Assembly: GCA_019118845.1 (NCBI GenBank) | Contig: DWYE01000118.1 | Location: forward strand, 1 to 30,545 | Direction: 5' to 3' | Length of the DNA stretch: 30,545 bases | Source: Anaeromassilibacillus stercoravium | GTDB taxonomy: Bacteria; Bacillota; Clostridia; Oscillospirales; Acutalibacteraceae | Shown: positions 15,120-21,844 of the stretch, one piece after another | Layout of the letters: the number at the start of each line of letters is the position of its first letter | Numbering within the stretch: position 1 is the stretch's first letter | Program-made: the position numbers and the translations under genes | The notes under the pieces: generated by a model | The model's database searches: none | Told to the model about the DNA's origin: nothing | The model's input: the letters and a program-made list of their open reading frames with translations, nothing else

Positions 15120-15692
15120 CTACTCGGTGGGAGCAGACTCCTCCGAAAAGACCGATTCCAAATGGTCCAATAAAAATTGCTGCGCGCCGTAGTTGTAGAG
15201 GATGGCCAGATAGTGCGCGCCGGTCGAGTGTGCCTGCCGCCATTCGGAGGTGATGCCGATGGCGTTCCCATTGGCGGTCGGTTCCTTCTGGCGTTTGTCG
15301 TTCCGGATGACCTCCTGCAAAAAGCCCTTCCGCACCAGCCAGGCGGTCAGGTCTGTGGCCTTCAGCTTTTGCATATGGTCGAGGTCGGCTACGGCGTTGG
15401 CCGCCTGCACAAACTGGGAGATGGGGATCGGGTTGTGGACCAGTAGGACCTGTTGCTTTTGTTCCGGCGTCAGAGAGAACGGAGGCAGCTCTTTCTTGCG
15501 CACCTTGGCGGGGTGGCTTTCCTGTTCGATGGCGCGGTCGATCAGCGTTTCTACATAGAAGAAGCACCGGGAAATCCGCACTTGGTGCAGCACGGTGTCG
15601 TGGGGCAACGGCCGGTCCGTGAGCGGGTCGATGCCGTTGGCGAGCTTATGTATATACTGTTTGGCGCGCTGCATGGTCTCCAATTCAGTCAT
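15120..15692 (-). CDS. Conserved clostridial protein of unknown function
   Basis: The 190-residue protein begins MTELETMQRAKQYIHKLANG, a helical section with GIDPLTDRPLPHDTVLHQVRISRCFFYVETLIDRAI. A second part follows with a helix-turn-helix-like feel (DLTAWLVRKGFLQEVI) and AHYLAILYNYGAQQFLLDHLESV at the end. I have seen such proteins as hypothetical in Clostridia and know no function; no catalytic motif is visible. Its ATG overlaps the MmcQ stop (ATGA at 15692-15689), and GGAGGGAG precedes it, so it is the last gene of the operon. Confidence 0.8.
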   Translation of the reverse strand: MTELETMQRAKQYIHKLANGIDPLTDRPLPHDTVLHQVRISRCFFYVETLIDRAIEQESHPAKVRKKELPPFSLTPEQKQQVLLVHNPIPISQFVQAANAVADLDHMQKLKATDLTAWLVRKGFLQEVIRNDKRQKEPTANGNAIGITSEWRQAHSTGAHYLAILYNYGAQQFLLDHLESVFSEESAPTE

Positions 15693-16054
15693 GTTGCTTC
15701 TCCCTCCTCTTTCTTGGCGCGGCGCGGATGGGTGCGCGTCCGCTCGTAGCTCTCCCGCAGGATGTCGTAAAGCTCATCCAAAGGGACGTCCGAATCTGGG
15801 ATGACGGTGATCCAATGCTGCTTATTCATGTGGTAGCCGGGGTCGATCCCCTCGTAAACCTTGCAGAGAAAATCAGCCCGCATCGGGTCGCATTTCAAAT
15901 TGATACAGAGATTGCCGCCGCGTTCATAGATCATCGCAAAGCACTTCCGGTTGGACCGGTGGCGGATGACTGTCCAGTTGGGGTCGTGGAAGGGTGCGTC
16001 TTCGTAAGAATCGGGAAAGGCCAGGCAGAGCTCTGCCAGCTCGCGCCGGGTCAT
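15689..16054 (-). CDS. MmcQ/YjbR-family protein
   Basis: The 121-residue protein fits the MmcQ/YjbR (CyaY-like fold) family: LAFPDSYEDAPFHDPNWTVIRHRSNRKCFAMIYE, NLCINLKCDPMRADFL and GYHMNKQHWITVIPDSDVP. The family is often called DNA-binding, but its biochemical role is not settled. ATG at 16054 follows GGAGG with 6 bases between. It overlaps the upstream mini-ORF stop by ATGA and the downstream start by ATGA, so translation is coupled on both sides. The C terminus is basic then acidic (RTRTHPRRAKKEEGEAT). Confidence 0.92.
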   Translation of the reverse strand: MTRRELAELCLAFPDSYEDAPFHDPNWTVIRHRSNRKCFAMIYERGGNLCINLKCDPMRADFLCKVYEGIDPGYHMNKQHWITVIPDSDVPLDELYDILRESYERTRTHPRRAKKEEGEAT

Positions 16055-16107
16055 GGCCTTCCTCCCGCGGCGATTGCCGGCGCATGGATCATTTGCTTTC
16101 CATCCAT
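16051..16107 (-). CDS. Possible 18-residue mini-ORF coupling TfoX-domain and MmcQ genes
   Basis: ATG at 16107-16105 is preceded by a perfect AGGAGG (16120-16115) that overlaps the TfoX-domain stop TAG. The frame reads MDGKQMIHAPAIAAGGRP and stops in TGA that overlaps the MmcQ ATG (ATGA). The only apparent use of the strong ribosome site is this frame. It may be a leader peptide for coupling or a decayed N-terminal gene remnant. Confidence 0.45.
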   Translation of the reverse strand: MDGKQMIHAPAIAAGGRP

Positions 16108-16118
16108 ACGGATTCCTC

Positions 16119-16382
16119 CTATTGCAGCCCTTTGTGGGACTGATAAAATTCTTTTAGGTCCGCCTTGACCGGCCCGTCCAGCGCGTGCCAGCGCACGCCG
16201 CGCAGGGCGCCCTCCAAAGCGCATAGACGGTGGAAACAGGCAGAAGGGTCGGCGGCCCGGATGAGCAGCCACGCTGCGCGGCTCCCGGTTTCGCGCAGCG
16301 CCTCCGGCGTGGCGATCCCCACCGCTTCCAATTGTGCCTCTAAGACTTTCCCGATGTTTGGCAGTTTTGCGAGCTCTCCCAA
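16119..16382 (-). CDS. Stand-alone TfoX C-terminal-domain protein
   Basis: The 87-residue protein is the C-terminal half of TfoX/Sxy alone: GELAKLPNIGKVLEAQLEAVGIATPEAL is the helix-hairpin-helix-like part, then AWLLIRAADPSACFHRLCALEGALRGVRW and LKEFYQS. In gamma-proteobacteria TfoX promotes competence; in Firmicutes single-domain forms have no assigned role. The start is TTG at 16382-16380, six bases after AAGGGGGA and 14 bases after the DUF434 stop; the frame open further upstream lies within the DUF434 gene. Translation is likely coupled. Confidence 0.85.
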   Translation of the reverse strand: MGELAKLPNIGKVLEAQLEAVGIATPEALRETGSRAAWLLIRAADPSACFHRLCALEGALRGVRWHALDGPVKADLKEFYQSHKGLQ

Positions 16383-16396
16383 AGTGGTTCCCCCTT

Positions 16397-17119
16397 TTAT
16401 TGGATTGCCCTGCCGGACAGGTCGGTGAAACGGAACCCCGGCAAGGCGGTTTCGATGATGTCCCGGCATAGATTGACCCAACCGCCGCAGCGGTTGAGGA
16501 TGATCGCATCCCCCGTGGCGACGCAGTCCTTGTCCCAGAGCAGGGCGTCCGCGTTGGGGACGAGCGTGGCTTCCGCGGGGAACCCACAGCCCTGCGCGAA
16601 GGAGCGGATGCGTTGGGCAAGACGGCCGGAGTTGGAGACCGGAGCGTCGAGCACAAAGACGGCGCGTTCCGGTGCAAGGCGTGCAAGCGCATCAAAGAGC
16701 AATGCAAGCACGAGATCCGTCTTGTCGATCAGGCGGTAGCTCCCGTGCAGGCCGCAGAGGTCGCGCGCTGTGCCGTCCATGCAGAGCAGGACGGTTGAGC
16801 CGGACAAGGCCGCTTCCAGAGGAATGACCACGTTGAAACCGTCCAGCCACAGGGTTTTCCGGGAGAGGGAGCCGGTGATCTCCTTCTTCCGGCGCAGCGC
16901 AATATCGCAGCGGGAGGAGGTGGCGCGGATCAATGCCATGCGCTGCCGCGCCGAGAATTGGAACCGGTCGCCCACAAAGGAGACGGCCCGTTCGAGCTCG
17001 TATCCCCGGTTCAACAGGTAGGCGGCGTCGGCCTGCGCCTCTTGGAGCAGGCGCAGGGAATCCCCCTGAAAGTCGCGCGCGTCTGTGGGGACAAACCCGC
17101 GGCGGACACACTCCGGCAT
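16397..17119 (-). CDS. DUF434 / DUF5616 domain protein
   Basis: The 240-residue protein begins MPECVRRGFVPTDARDFQG, with ADAAYLLNRGYELERAVSFVGDRFQFSARQRMALIRA, the DUF434 signature. A second domain follows with LWLDGFNVVIPLEAALSGSTVLLCMDGTARDLCGLHGSY and FVLDAPVSNSGRLAQRI, which looks like a PIN/NYN-type nuclease or nucleotide-binding fold with spaced acidic residues (LDGFN, MDGTARD, VLDAPVSNSG). That reading is inference. ATG at 17119 follows GAGGAGGG with 5 bases between. It leads the five-frame operon running to 15120. Confidence 0.85.
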   Translation of the reverse strand: MPECVRRGFVPTDARDFQGDSLRLLQEAQADAAYLLNRGYELERAVSFVGDRFQFSARQRMALIRATSSRCDIALRRKKEITGSLSRKTLWLDGFNVVIPLEAALSGSTVLLCMDGTARDLCGLHGSYRLIDKTDLVLALLFDALARLAPERAVFVLDAPVSNSGRLAQRIRSFAQGCGFPAEATLVPNADALLWDKDCVATGDAIILNRCGGWVNLCRDIIETALPGFRFTDLSGRAIQ

Positions 17120-17260
17120 AGCGTTCCCTCCTCCCCCGGCCCGGCCGGTTGTTGATAAATTTAGCTTACTGGCATTTTGGCTGAATGTCAAGCCGTTGCC
17201 GGGCGCTGCGAGGGCCGGTGGACGGTGCCCCGTCAGAAAGGGCGCCGGCGGGGGAATGGG

Positions 17261-17298
17261 AACAGGGCGGCGCGGAATTACATCCGCGCCGCCCTGTT
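17261..17298 (-). terminator. GC-rich hairpin after the DtxR-family gene
   Basis: A perfect 15-bp stem pairs 17261-17275 with 17284-17298 around an 8-base loop. It is 29 bases beyond the stop at 17327. It has no good U-tract on either strand, so termination may be weak or it may protect the 3' end. Confidence 0.6.
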
Positions 17299-17326
17299 TG
17301 GGATTCGATCTTAGGTTGGGAATGGC

Positions 17327-17716
17327 TTAAATTTGTGTTTGTTTGCACGGTTCGCAGTCCAACACGGCGGAGGCCATGCGTTGTACACCGGCATCGGACA
17401 GGTCGCACAGGCATACGATTGCATCGTGGCGCGCGTCCGATTCAGACAGGCCCAGCTGTTTCCGGAAGAAGGAAAACAGCAGGAGATAGTCGGTATAGAG
17501 CTTGTTGGAGAGGCGCGCCCCCTCCGGCGTGAAGGTTGCGGCGCCGTAGTACTCCTTTTCGATCAGTCCGTCTTCCGCCAGGGCGTTGAGCATTTTCGAA
17601 ACACTGGGCTGCTTGACGGAGAGCGAAGAGGCGATGTCCTTGGAGTGGACCGCGTTTCCATTCTGGCCCAACTCATGGATGATAAAGAGATAGCGTTTTT
17701 TTCCTGAAGAGAGCAA
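17327..17716 (-). CDS. DtxR/MntR-family metal-dependent regulator
   Basis: The 129-residue protein has a winged helix-turn-helix: YLFIIHELGQNGNAVHSKDIASSLSVKQPSVSKMLNALAEDGLIEKEYYGAATFTPEG, the DtxR/MntR form, then a dimerisation/metal part with SESDARHDAIVCLCDLSDAGVQRMASAVLDCEPC. It lacks the SH3-like third domain, as short clostridial members do. The start is TTG at 17716-17714, after AAGGGG about 10 bases upstream; the frame open to 17797 overlaps the upstream gene and is ignored. As the last gene of the feo run, and given the repeated GTTAG-N6-CTAAC sites, it is the likely iron-responsive regulator of this block. Confidence 0.88.
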   Translation of the reverse strand: MLSSGKKRYLFIIHELGQNGNAVHSKDIASSLSVKQPSVSKMLNALAEDGLIEKEYYGAATFTPEGARLSNKLYTDYLLLFSFFRKQLGLSESDARHDAIVCLCDLSDAGVQRMASAVLDCEPCKQTQI

Positions 17717-17759
17717 TGGAAGAGGCCCCTTTCTTTCTATACGGGCGTATGCGCGATGG

Positions 17760-17936
17760 TCAGCTTGCTTTGTGCTTCTGGGATTGTTCCGCACCATGGC
17801 AGCAATGCGGGCAACCGGCGCAGCCGCCGTTGCAGCCGCCTTTGCTGCTGCAATCGCATGTGCCGTGCTTTATCAAATGGCGGATGGCCAGGCCAAACAG
17901 GACAGCGAGTGCCGCTGCAATGAGGAAGGTTACCAT
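17760..17936 (-). CDS. FeoB-associated Cys-rich membrane protein
   Basis: The 58-residue protein begins MVTFLIAAALAVLFGLAIRHLIKHG, one membrane span, then a Cys/Gly-rich tail CDCSSKGGCNGGCAGCPHCC with seven Cys residues. This is the usual small partner encoded after feoB in Firmicutes, thought to bind iron at the transporter. ATG at 17936 follows AAAGGAG with 7-8 bases between and lies 25 bases after the feoB stop. The upstream open frame in the same phase overlaps feoB and is not used. Confidence 0.93.
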   Translation of the reverse strand: MVTFLIAAALAVLFGLAIRHLIKHGTCDCSSKGGCNGGCAGCPHCCHGAEQSQKHKAS

Positions 17937-17961
17937 AAAACCGCTCCTTTCATAGGGGGGA

Positions 17962-20151
17962 TTATGCGTTTGCCGCTGCCGAACGGCGGCGGAGTTCCGC
18001 GGTACGGTTCGGGTCCGGGCGGAACAACAGGAAGAGCAGCAACGCAAGGATGATGATGGCCGCTGCGGAGCCGATGGTAAAGCCGGCGCCGGAGAAGAGC
18101 AGGCTGAACTGGTAGAGCATCAACGCCACGCAATAGGCGAAGACACATTGATACCCAATGGCAAAGGCCGTCCATTTGGCGCTCGCCATTTCGCGCTTGA
18201 TCGCGCCGATGGCCGCGAAGCAGGGCGCGCACAGCAGGTTAAATGCCAGGAAGGAGAGTTTTGCGCCCATCGTGGGAAGCATAGTGGAAACCGCCGTCCA
18301 GAGGCCGGGGTCGGTTTCGCCTGCATCTGCCAGGCCGAAGAGCACGCCGAAGGTGCTGACCACGTTTTCCTTTGCCACCAGGCCGGTGATCGTGGCGACA
18401 GCGCCCTGCCAGTTGCCAAAGCCGAGCGGCGCAAAGATCCAGGCGATTGCGTTGCCGAGGTAAGCCAGGATGCTGAAGTCCATCTGGTTGACCACAGGGT
18501 CCTCCATGTCCAGCATACCGAAGGTGGCGCCGCCGCTTGCCCAGCCGAAGTTGCTGAGGAACCAGACGACACCGCAGGCGACGAAGATTACCGTACCAGC
18601 TTTGATGATAAAGGCTTTGCCGCGCTCCAGCATATGGATTAGCACGCTTCTCGGGGAGGGGATGTGGTACTGCGGAAGCTCCATTACGAACGGGGCAGGG
18701 TCGCCCGCAAACATCTTAGTCTTTTTGAGGATGATGCCAGAGACGATGACCGCTGCAACCCCGAGGAAGTAGAACAACGGCGCCACCCATCCGGCCTGTT
18801 CCGTGCCGAACATGGAGCCGAACATCAGCGCGATGATCGGCAGCTTGGCGCTGCACGGGATAAAGGTGGTGGTCATGATGGTCATACGGCGGTCTTTTTC
18901 CGTTTCAATGGTCTTGGTGGCCATGACGCCTGGCACGCCGCAGCCGGAGGAAATCAGCATCGGGATAAAGCTCTTTCCCGAAAGGCCAAACTTGCGGAAA
19001 ATGCGGTCCATAATGAACGCCACGCGCGCCATATAGCCGCAGTCCTCCAAAATAGCGAGGAAGAAAAACAGGATAAGCATCTGCGGGACAAAGCCAAGCA
19101 CAGCGCCGACGCCGCCGATGATGCCGTCTACAATCAGGCCGTTGAGCCAATCCGCAGCGCCAGCGGCTGTCAGCCAGCCGCCCACGGTGGGTTGAATCCA
19201 CTCGCCGAACAAGGTGTCGTTCATAAAATCTGTGACAATCGTGCCGATGGTTGTCACCGTGATATAATAGACGGCAAACATGATAACCACAAAGATTGGC
19301 AGGGCCAACCAGCGGTTTGTGACAACCCGGTCGATCTTATCGCTCATCGATAGGCCAGAGCGCTTTTTATGTACACAGTTTTTCATGAGCTTGGCGATGT
19401 AGGCATAGCGTTCGTTGGTGATGATGCTTTCGCTGTCGTCGTCCAGCTCTTTTTCTACGGAAGCAATGGCTGTTTCCAACGCATCCTTCGTCTGGGCGCT
19501 GAAATTGCACTGCGCCATGACCCGCTCGTCGCGCTCAAACAGCTTCACCGCATACCAACGCTCATGCGCCACGGGGACTTGGCCATGTACGGCCTTGGCG
19601 ATATGGTCAAGCGCTTCTTCAACGGTTTTGGTGAATTCATGCTGTGGGGCGGAAGCCTTTTTTGCCTTTGCAAGGGCGATGGCGCGCTCTGCCGCCTCCA
19701 TGGAGCCGGTGCCTTTGAGGGCGCTGGTCTCGATGATTTCGCAGCCCAGCGCTGCGGAGAGCTTGCGGGTGTCGATGGTGTCGCCGTTCTTTTTTACCAG
19801 GTCGATCATGTTAAGGGCGATAACCACAGGGATGCCCAGCTCCAAAATCTGGGTGGTCAAATAGAGGTTGCGCTCCAGGTTGGTCCCGTCCACCAGGTTG
19901 ATGATGGCGTCGGGTTGTTCGTTGAGCAGGTAGTCGCGGCTGACCACCTCTTCCAGCGTGTAGGGGGAGAGGGAATAGATGCCCGGCAGGTCCGTGATGA
20001 TGACGTCCTTGTGCCCGCGGAGCTTGCCCTCTTTCTTTTCGACCGTGACGCCCGGCCAGTTGCCGACATACTGGCTGCTGCCAGTCAGGTCGTTGAACAT
20101 GGTAGTCTTGCCGCAGTTCGGGTTGCCGGCAAGCGCGATTTTCATTTGCAT
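17962..20151 (-). CDS. feoB: Ferrous iron transport protein B
   Basis: The 729-residue inner-membrane Fe(II) transporter has a full N-terminal G domain: G1 GNPNCGKT (9-16), G2 around GVTVEKKEG, G3 DLPG (54-57) and G4 NMID (114-117). A helical linker follows, then the membrane domain with both Gate motifs, including SSGCGVPGVMATK with its conserved Cys and IPCSAKLPI with a second Cys. Length fits the family. Start: two in-frame ATGs (MQMK); GAGGAGG is 9 bases before the first. The gene follows feoA by a 211-base gap that has its own GTTAG-N6-CTAAC site at 20177-20192, so it may be controlled independently. Confidence 0.98.
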   Translation of the reverse strand: MQMKIALAGNPNCGKTTMFNDLTGSSQYVGNWPGVTVEKKEGKLRGHKDVIITDLPGIYSLSPYTLEEVVSRDYLLNEQPDAIINLVDGTNLERNLYLTTQILELGIPVVIALNMIDLVKKNGDTIDTRKLSAALGCEIIETSALKGTGSMEAAERAIALAKAKKASAPQHEFTKTVEEALDHIAKAVHGQVPVAHERWYAVKLFERDERVMAQCNFSAQTKDALETAIASVEKELDDDSESIITNERYAYIAKLMKNCVHKKRSGLSMSDKIDRVVTNRWLALPIFVVIMFAVYYITVTTIGTIVTDFMNDTLFGEWIQPTVGGWLTAAGAADWLNGLIVDGIIGGVGAVLGFVPQMLILFFFLAILEDCGYMARVAFIMDRIFRKFGLSGKSFIPMLISSGCGVPGVMATKTIETEKDRRMTIMTTTFIPCSAKLPIIALMFGSMFGTEQAGWVAPLFYFLGVAAVIVSGIILKKTKMFAGDPAPFVMELPQYHIPSPRSVLIHMLERGKAFIIKAGTVIFVACGVVWFLSNFGWASGGATFGMLDMEDPVVNQMDFSILAYLGNAIAWIFAPLGFGNWQGAVATITGLVAKENVVSTFGVLFGLADAGETDPGLWTAVSTMLPTMGAKLSFLAFNLLCAPCFAAIGAIKREMASAKWTAFAIGYQCVFAYCVALMLYQFSLLFSGAGFTIGSAAAIIILALLLFLLFRPDPNRTAELRRRSAAANA

Positions 20152-20176
20152 TCCGATGTTCCTCCTCGATACAATT

Positions 20177-20192
20177 GTTAGTTATGGCTAAC
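20177..20192. promoter_or_regulatory. Iron-box-like palindrome directly before feoB
   Basis: GTTAG-TTATGG-CTAAC, a palindrome with N6 spacing, resembles the core of the DtxR/IdeR box (TTAGGTTAGSCTAACCTAA). It lies 26 bases upstream of the feoB ATG, in the gap after feoA. Confidence 0.7.
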
Positions 20193-20331
20193 TTATGGGC
20201 CTTTTATCATCTGGATGAAAAACAAAGCGCTGCGCAGTCGGATACCGCGGCAGGGCCTTTGCAAGCGGCCTGCGCATTTGGCGTTCCCGCTCCATCCTTC
20301 ATCTGAAAGTCCGCAGCCCGTCTGGGGTGGG

Positions 20332-20351
20332 GCCGCCCTAGGCAGGGCGGC
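20332..20351 (-). terminator. GC hairpin between feoA and feoB
   Basis: GCCGCCCT pairs with AGGGCGGC around AGGC, 12 bases beyond the feoA stop. No U-tract follows on the - strand, so it could be an attenuator or an RNA stability element that lowers feoB read-through. Confidence 0.45.
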
Positions 20352-20362
20352 ATTCAAACGCC

Positions 20363-20587
20363 TTATGCTTCCAGAAGAATGTTTTCCGCCTCGCTCTTGC
20401 GGATGGAAAGCTCGTAGCCGCGTACGTTGATCTCGACCGGGTCGCCCAGAGGCGCAACCTTGCGCACATAAATCTGTGTGCCCTTTGTGATGCCCATATC
20501 CATGATGCGGCGCTTGAGCGCACCTTCGCCCGTAAGCTTTGCCACAGATACGGTCTCGCCGCACTTTGCTTCCTTCAATGTTCTCAT
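20363..20587 (-). CDS. feoA: Ferrous iron transport protein A
   Basis: The 74-residue SH3-like cytoplasmic protein supports FeoB. It has the FeoA pattern: ETVSVAKLTGEGALKRRIMDMGITKGTQIYVRKVAPLGDPVEINVRGYELSIRKSEAENI. ATG at 20587 follows AGGAGG-like GGAGG with normal spacing. It sits 21 bases after the other feoA-type gene and is read in the same run. Confidence 0.95.
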   Translation of the reverse strand: MRTLKEAKCGETVSVAKLTGEGALKRRIMDMGITKGTQIYVRKVAPLGDPVEINVRGYELSIRKSEAENILLEA

Positions 20588-20608
20588 GATGATCCCTCCT
20601 AAATGAAA

Positions 20609-20893
20609 TCAGGCTGTCAGGATACGGCTGGCCATCGATTTGCTAATCGCCACCCGGGTCCCTTTTACATTGACGATCATGTTGCCGTTCAATTCAGAAA
20701 CGACCGAAACCTGCGCGCCCTCTGCAAAGCCAAGGTTCTGCAAAAAGCGGCGGACTTCATCTTTTCCACGGATCGCATGCACTTCCACCGTCTTGCCCGC
20801 TTCCGCCATGGCCAGCGGCATCAACATGACCTGTGCGGCCGGTGCGGGGGGTTCCTGCACAGGCGTATGCAGAGCAGCTTCTTTTGCCAACAT
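20609..20893 (-). CDS. Second FeoA-domain protein
   Basis: The 94-residue protein has a 24-residue N-terminal extension rich in Pro and Ala, then a FeoA-type SH3 domain: LAMAEAGKTVEVHAIRGKDEVRRFLQNLGFAEGAQVSVVSELNGNMIVNVKGTRVAISKSMA. Tandem feoA genes ahead of feoB are common in Clostridia. ATG at 20893 follows AAGGAG with 8 bases between; a GTG at 20902 would sit right on the ribosome site and is unlikely. It is first in the feo run. Confidence 0.93.
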   Translation of the reverse strand: MLAKEAALHTPVQEPPAPAAQVMLMPLAMAEAGKTVEVHAIRGKDEVRRFLQNLGFAEGAQVSVVSELNGNMIVNVKGTRVAISKSMASRILTA

Positions 20894-20912
20894 CTCCGTC
20901 ACTCCTTTTAAA

Positions 20913-20928
20913 GTTAGATTAGGCTAAC
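20913..20928. promoter_or_regulatory. Iron-box-like palindrome before the feo run
   Basis: GTTAG-ATTAGG-CTAAC. The surrounding TTAGATTAGGCTAACTTTT differs from the 19-base DtxR box at four positions. It lies 20 bases before the first feo start. Confidence 0.75.
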
Positions 20929-20948
20929 TTTTAAACATTTTATTAGGG

Positions 20949-20964
20949 GTTAGCTCTCGCTAAT
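20949..20964. promoter_or_regulatory. Second iron-box-like palindrome before the feo run
   Basis: GTTAG-CTCTCG-CTAAT, extended to GGGTTAGC and GCTAATCCC with one mismatch. It lies just downstream of the feo promoter -10. Confidence 0.65.
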
Positions 20965-20982
20965 CCCATTTCTGCGGATATT

Positions 20983-21012
20983 AGTTTACACCAGCTAACT
21001 TGCGTTTGTCAA
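20983..21012 (-). promoter_or_regulatory. Promoter of the feo run with a degenerate iron-box over its -10
   Basis: On the - strand TTGACA (21012-21007), a perfect -35 box, and TAAACT (20988-20983) are 18 bases apart. The half sites GTTAG and TAAAC at 20999-20984, with N6 between them, cover spacer and -10. Together with the sites at 20949-20964 and 20913-20928, it gives a three-operator array. Confidence 0.65.
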
Positions 21013-21091
21013 TAGGTTTCTAAAATTTTTTCCAGATTACAGGAAACACGCTGGCCAGCTGGAATCCGCGGGAAAGCTTGGGGAAAGCAAA

Positions 21092-21115
21092 AGGCCCGGC
21101 GGGTCTGCCGGGCCT
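21092..21115 (-). terminator. Terminator hairpin, flavodoxin side
   Basis: AGGCCCGGC (21092-21100) pairs with GCCGGGCCT (21107-21115) around GGGTCT. On the - strand it is followed by TTTTGCTTTCCCC. It is the first hairpin with a U-rich tail after the flavodoxin gene, but lies about 225 bases beyond its stop. Confidence 0.6.
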
Positions 21116-21139
21116 CTGCGACTAAGGAAGAAAATATCT

Positions 21140-21304
21140 GTATGGAGTACCTTGTAAGCGGTGTTAGAGGTTAGAGGAGACGCCGAGCCGGATGCGGCAG
21201 GCACCCGGCAGCCGTCCCGTATGGAGTACCCTATAAGCAATTTGTGATGACACTTGATCGCAATATTAAAGCGGAAGCGGGGCCGGATGCGGTTGGCATC
21301 CGGC
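21140..21304. repeat. Two degenerate tandem units, each ending in a hairpin
   Basis: Unit 1 has GTATGGAGTACCTTGTAAGC at 21140-21159 and the hairpin GCCGGATGC/GCACCCGGC at 21187-21209. Unit 2 has GTATGGAGTACCCTATAAGC at 21219-21238 and the hairpin GCCGGATGC/GCATCCGGC at 21282-21304. The unit starts are 79 bases apart and the hairpins 95 bases apart, so the central parts differ in length. Confidence 0.7.
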
Positions 21305-21340
21305 GGCTTTCCAAAAAATGGGATACAAAGAGAAACCCAC

Positions 21341-21748
21341 TTAAAACGCAGAGAACCGCTTGCCAAACGCTTCACATTCGGCTTCGTCGGGCGCGCCGTT
21401 GGCCATTAGGCCCTCTTCAAAGAGCTGCGCCCCGTCGCCGGAGACACGGTCCTGCCAATCGCGCATCCACTGCCCGTCGCCCCAGCCGTAGGAGCCGAAG
21501 AGCGCGACCTTCTTGCCGGAAAGGCTACCTTCTACATCGGCAAAGAAGGGCTCGAATTCGCTTTCTTCCAGGACTTCGTCGCCCATGGCCGGGCATCCGA
21601 ACGCAATCTTGTCGTATTGCGCCACGGCGGAAGCGTCAGCCTCCGAAACCGGCATCACGTCGGCATCCCCAATGCCGGATGCAATGGCGTTCGCCATGGC
21701 CTCGGTATTGCCGGTGCCTGTCCAATAGATCACTGCTGTTTTACTCAT
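21341..21748 (-). CDS. Flavodoxin
   Basis: The 135-residue electron carrier has the FMN phosphate loop WTGTGNTEAMA, then YDKIAFGCPAMGDEVLEESEFEPFF and KKVALFGSYGWGDGQWM, the loops around the isoalloxazine ring. Flavodoxin replaces ferredoxin when iron is scarce. ATG at 21748 follows CAGGAGG with 8 bases between. It lies 96 bases downstream of DUF3793 and shares its iron-box promoter region. Confidence 0.95.
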   Translation of the reverse strand: MSKTAVIYWTGTGNTEAMANAIASGIGDADVMPVSEADASAVAQYDKIAFGCPAMGDEVLEESEFEPFFADVEGSLSGKKVALFGSYGWGDGQWMRDWQDRVSGDGAQLFEEGLMANGAPDEAECEAFGKRFSAF

Positions 21749-21844
21749 AGCAAAAACCTCCTGATCTGCGCGGCGCTGTTGGGAATGCTTCCCCACCCGC
21801 GCGGGTAAGTTTGTCGGATTTTCCTTATATACAGGTATGCTGTT

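Larger units (their letters stand above)
21013..21340. other. Intergenic region with a terminator and two degenerate tandem repeats
   Basis: Lies between the feo promoter and the flavodoxin stop. It holds a terminator-like hairpin (21092-21115) and two copies of a unit that begins GTATGGAGTACC and ends in a GCCGGATGC hairpin (21140-21304). No gene is seen. Confidence 0.55.
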
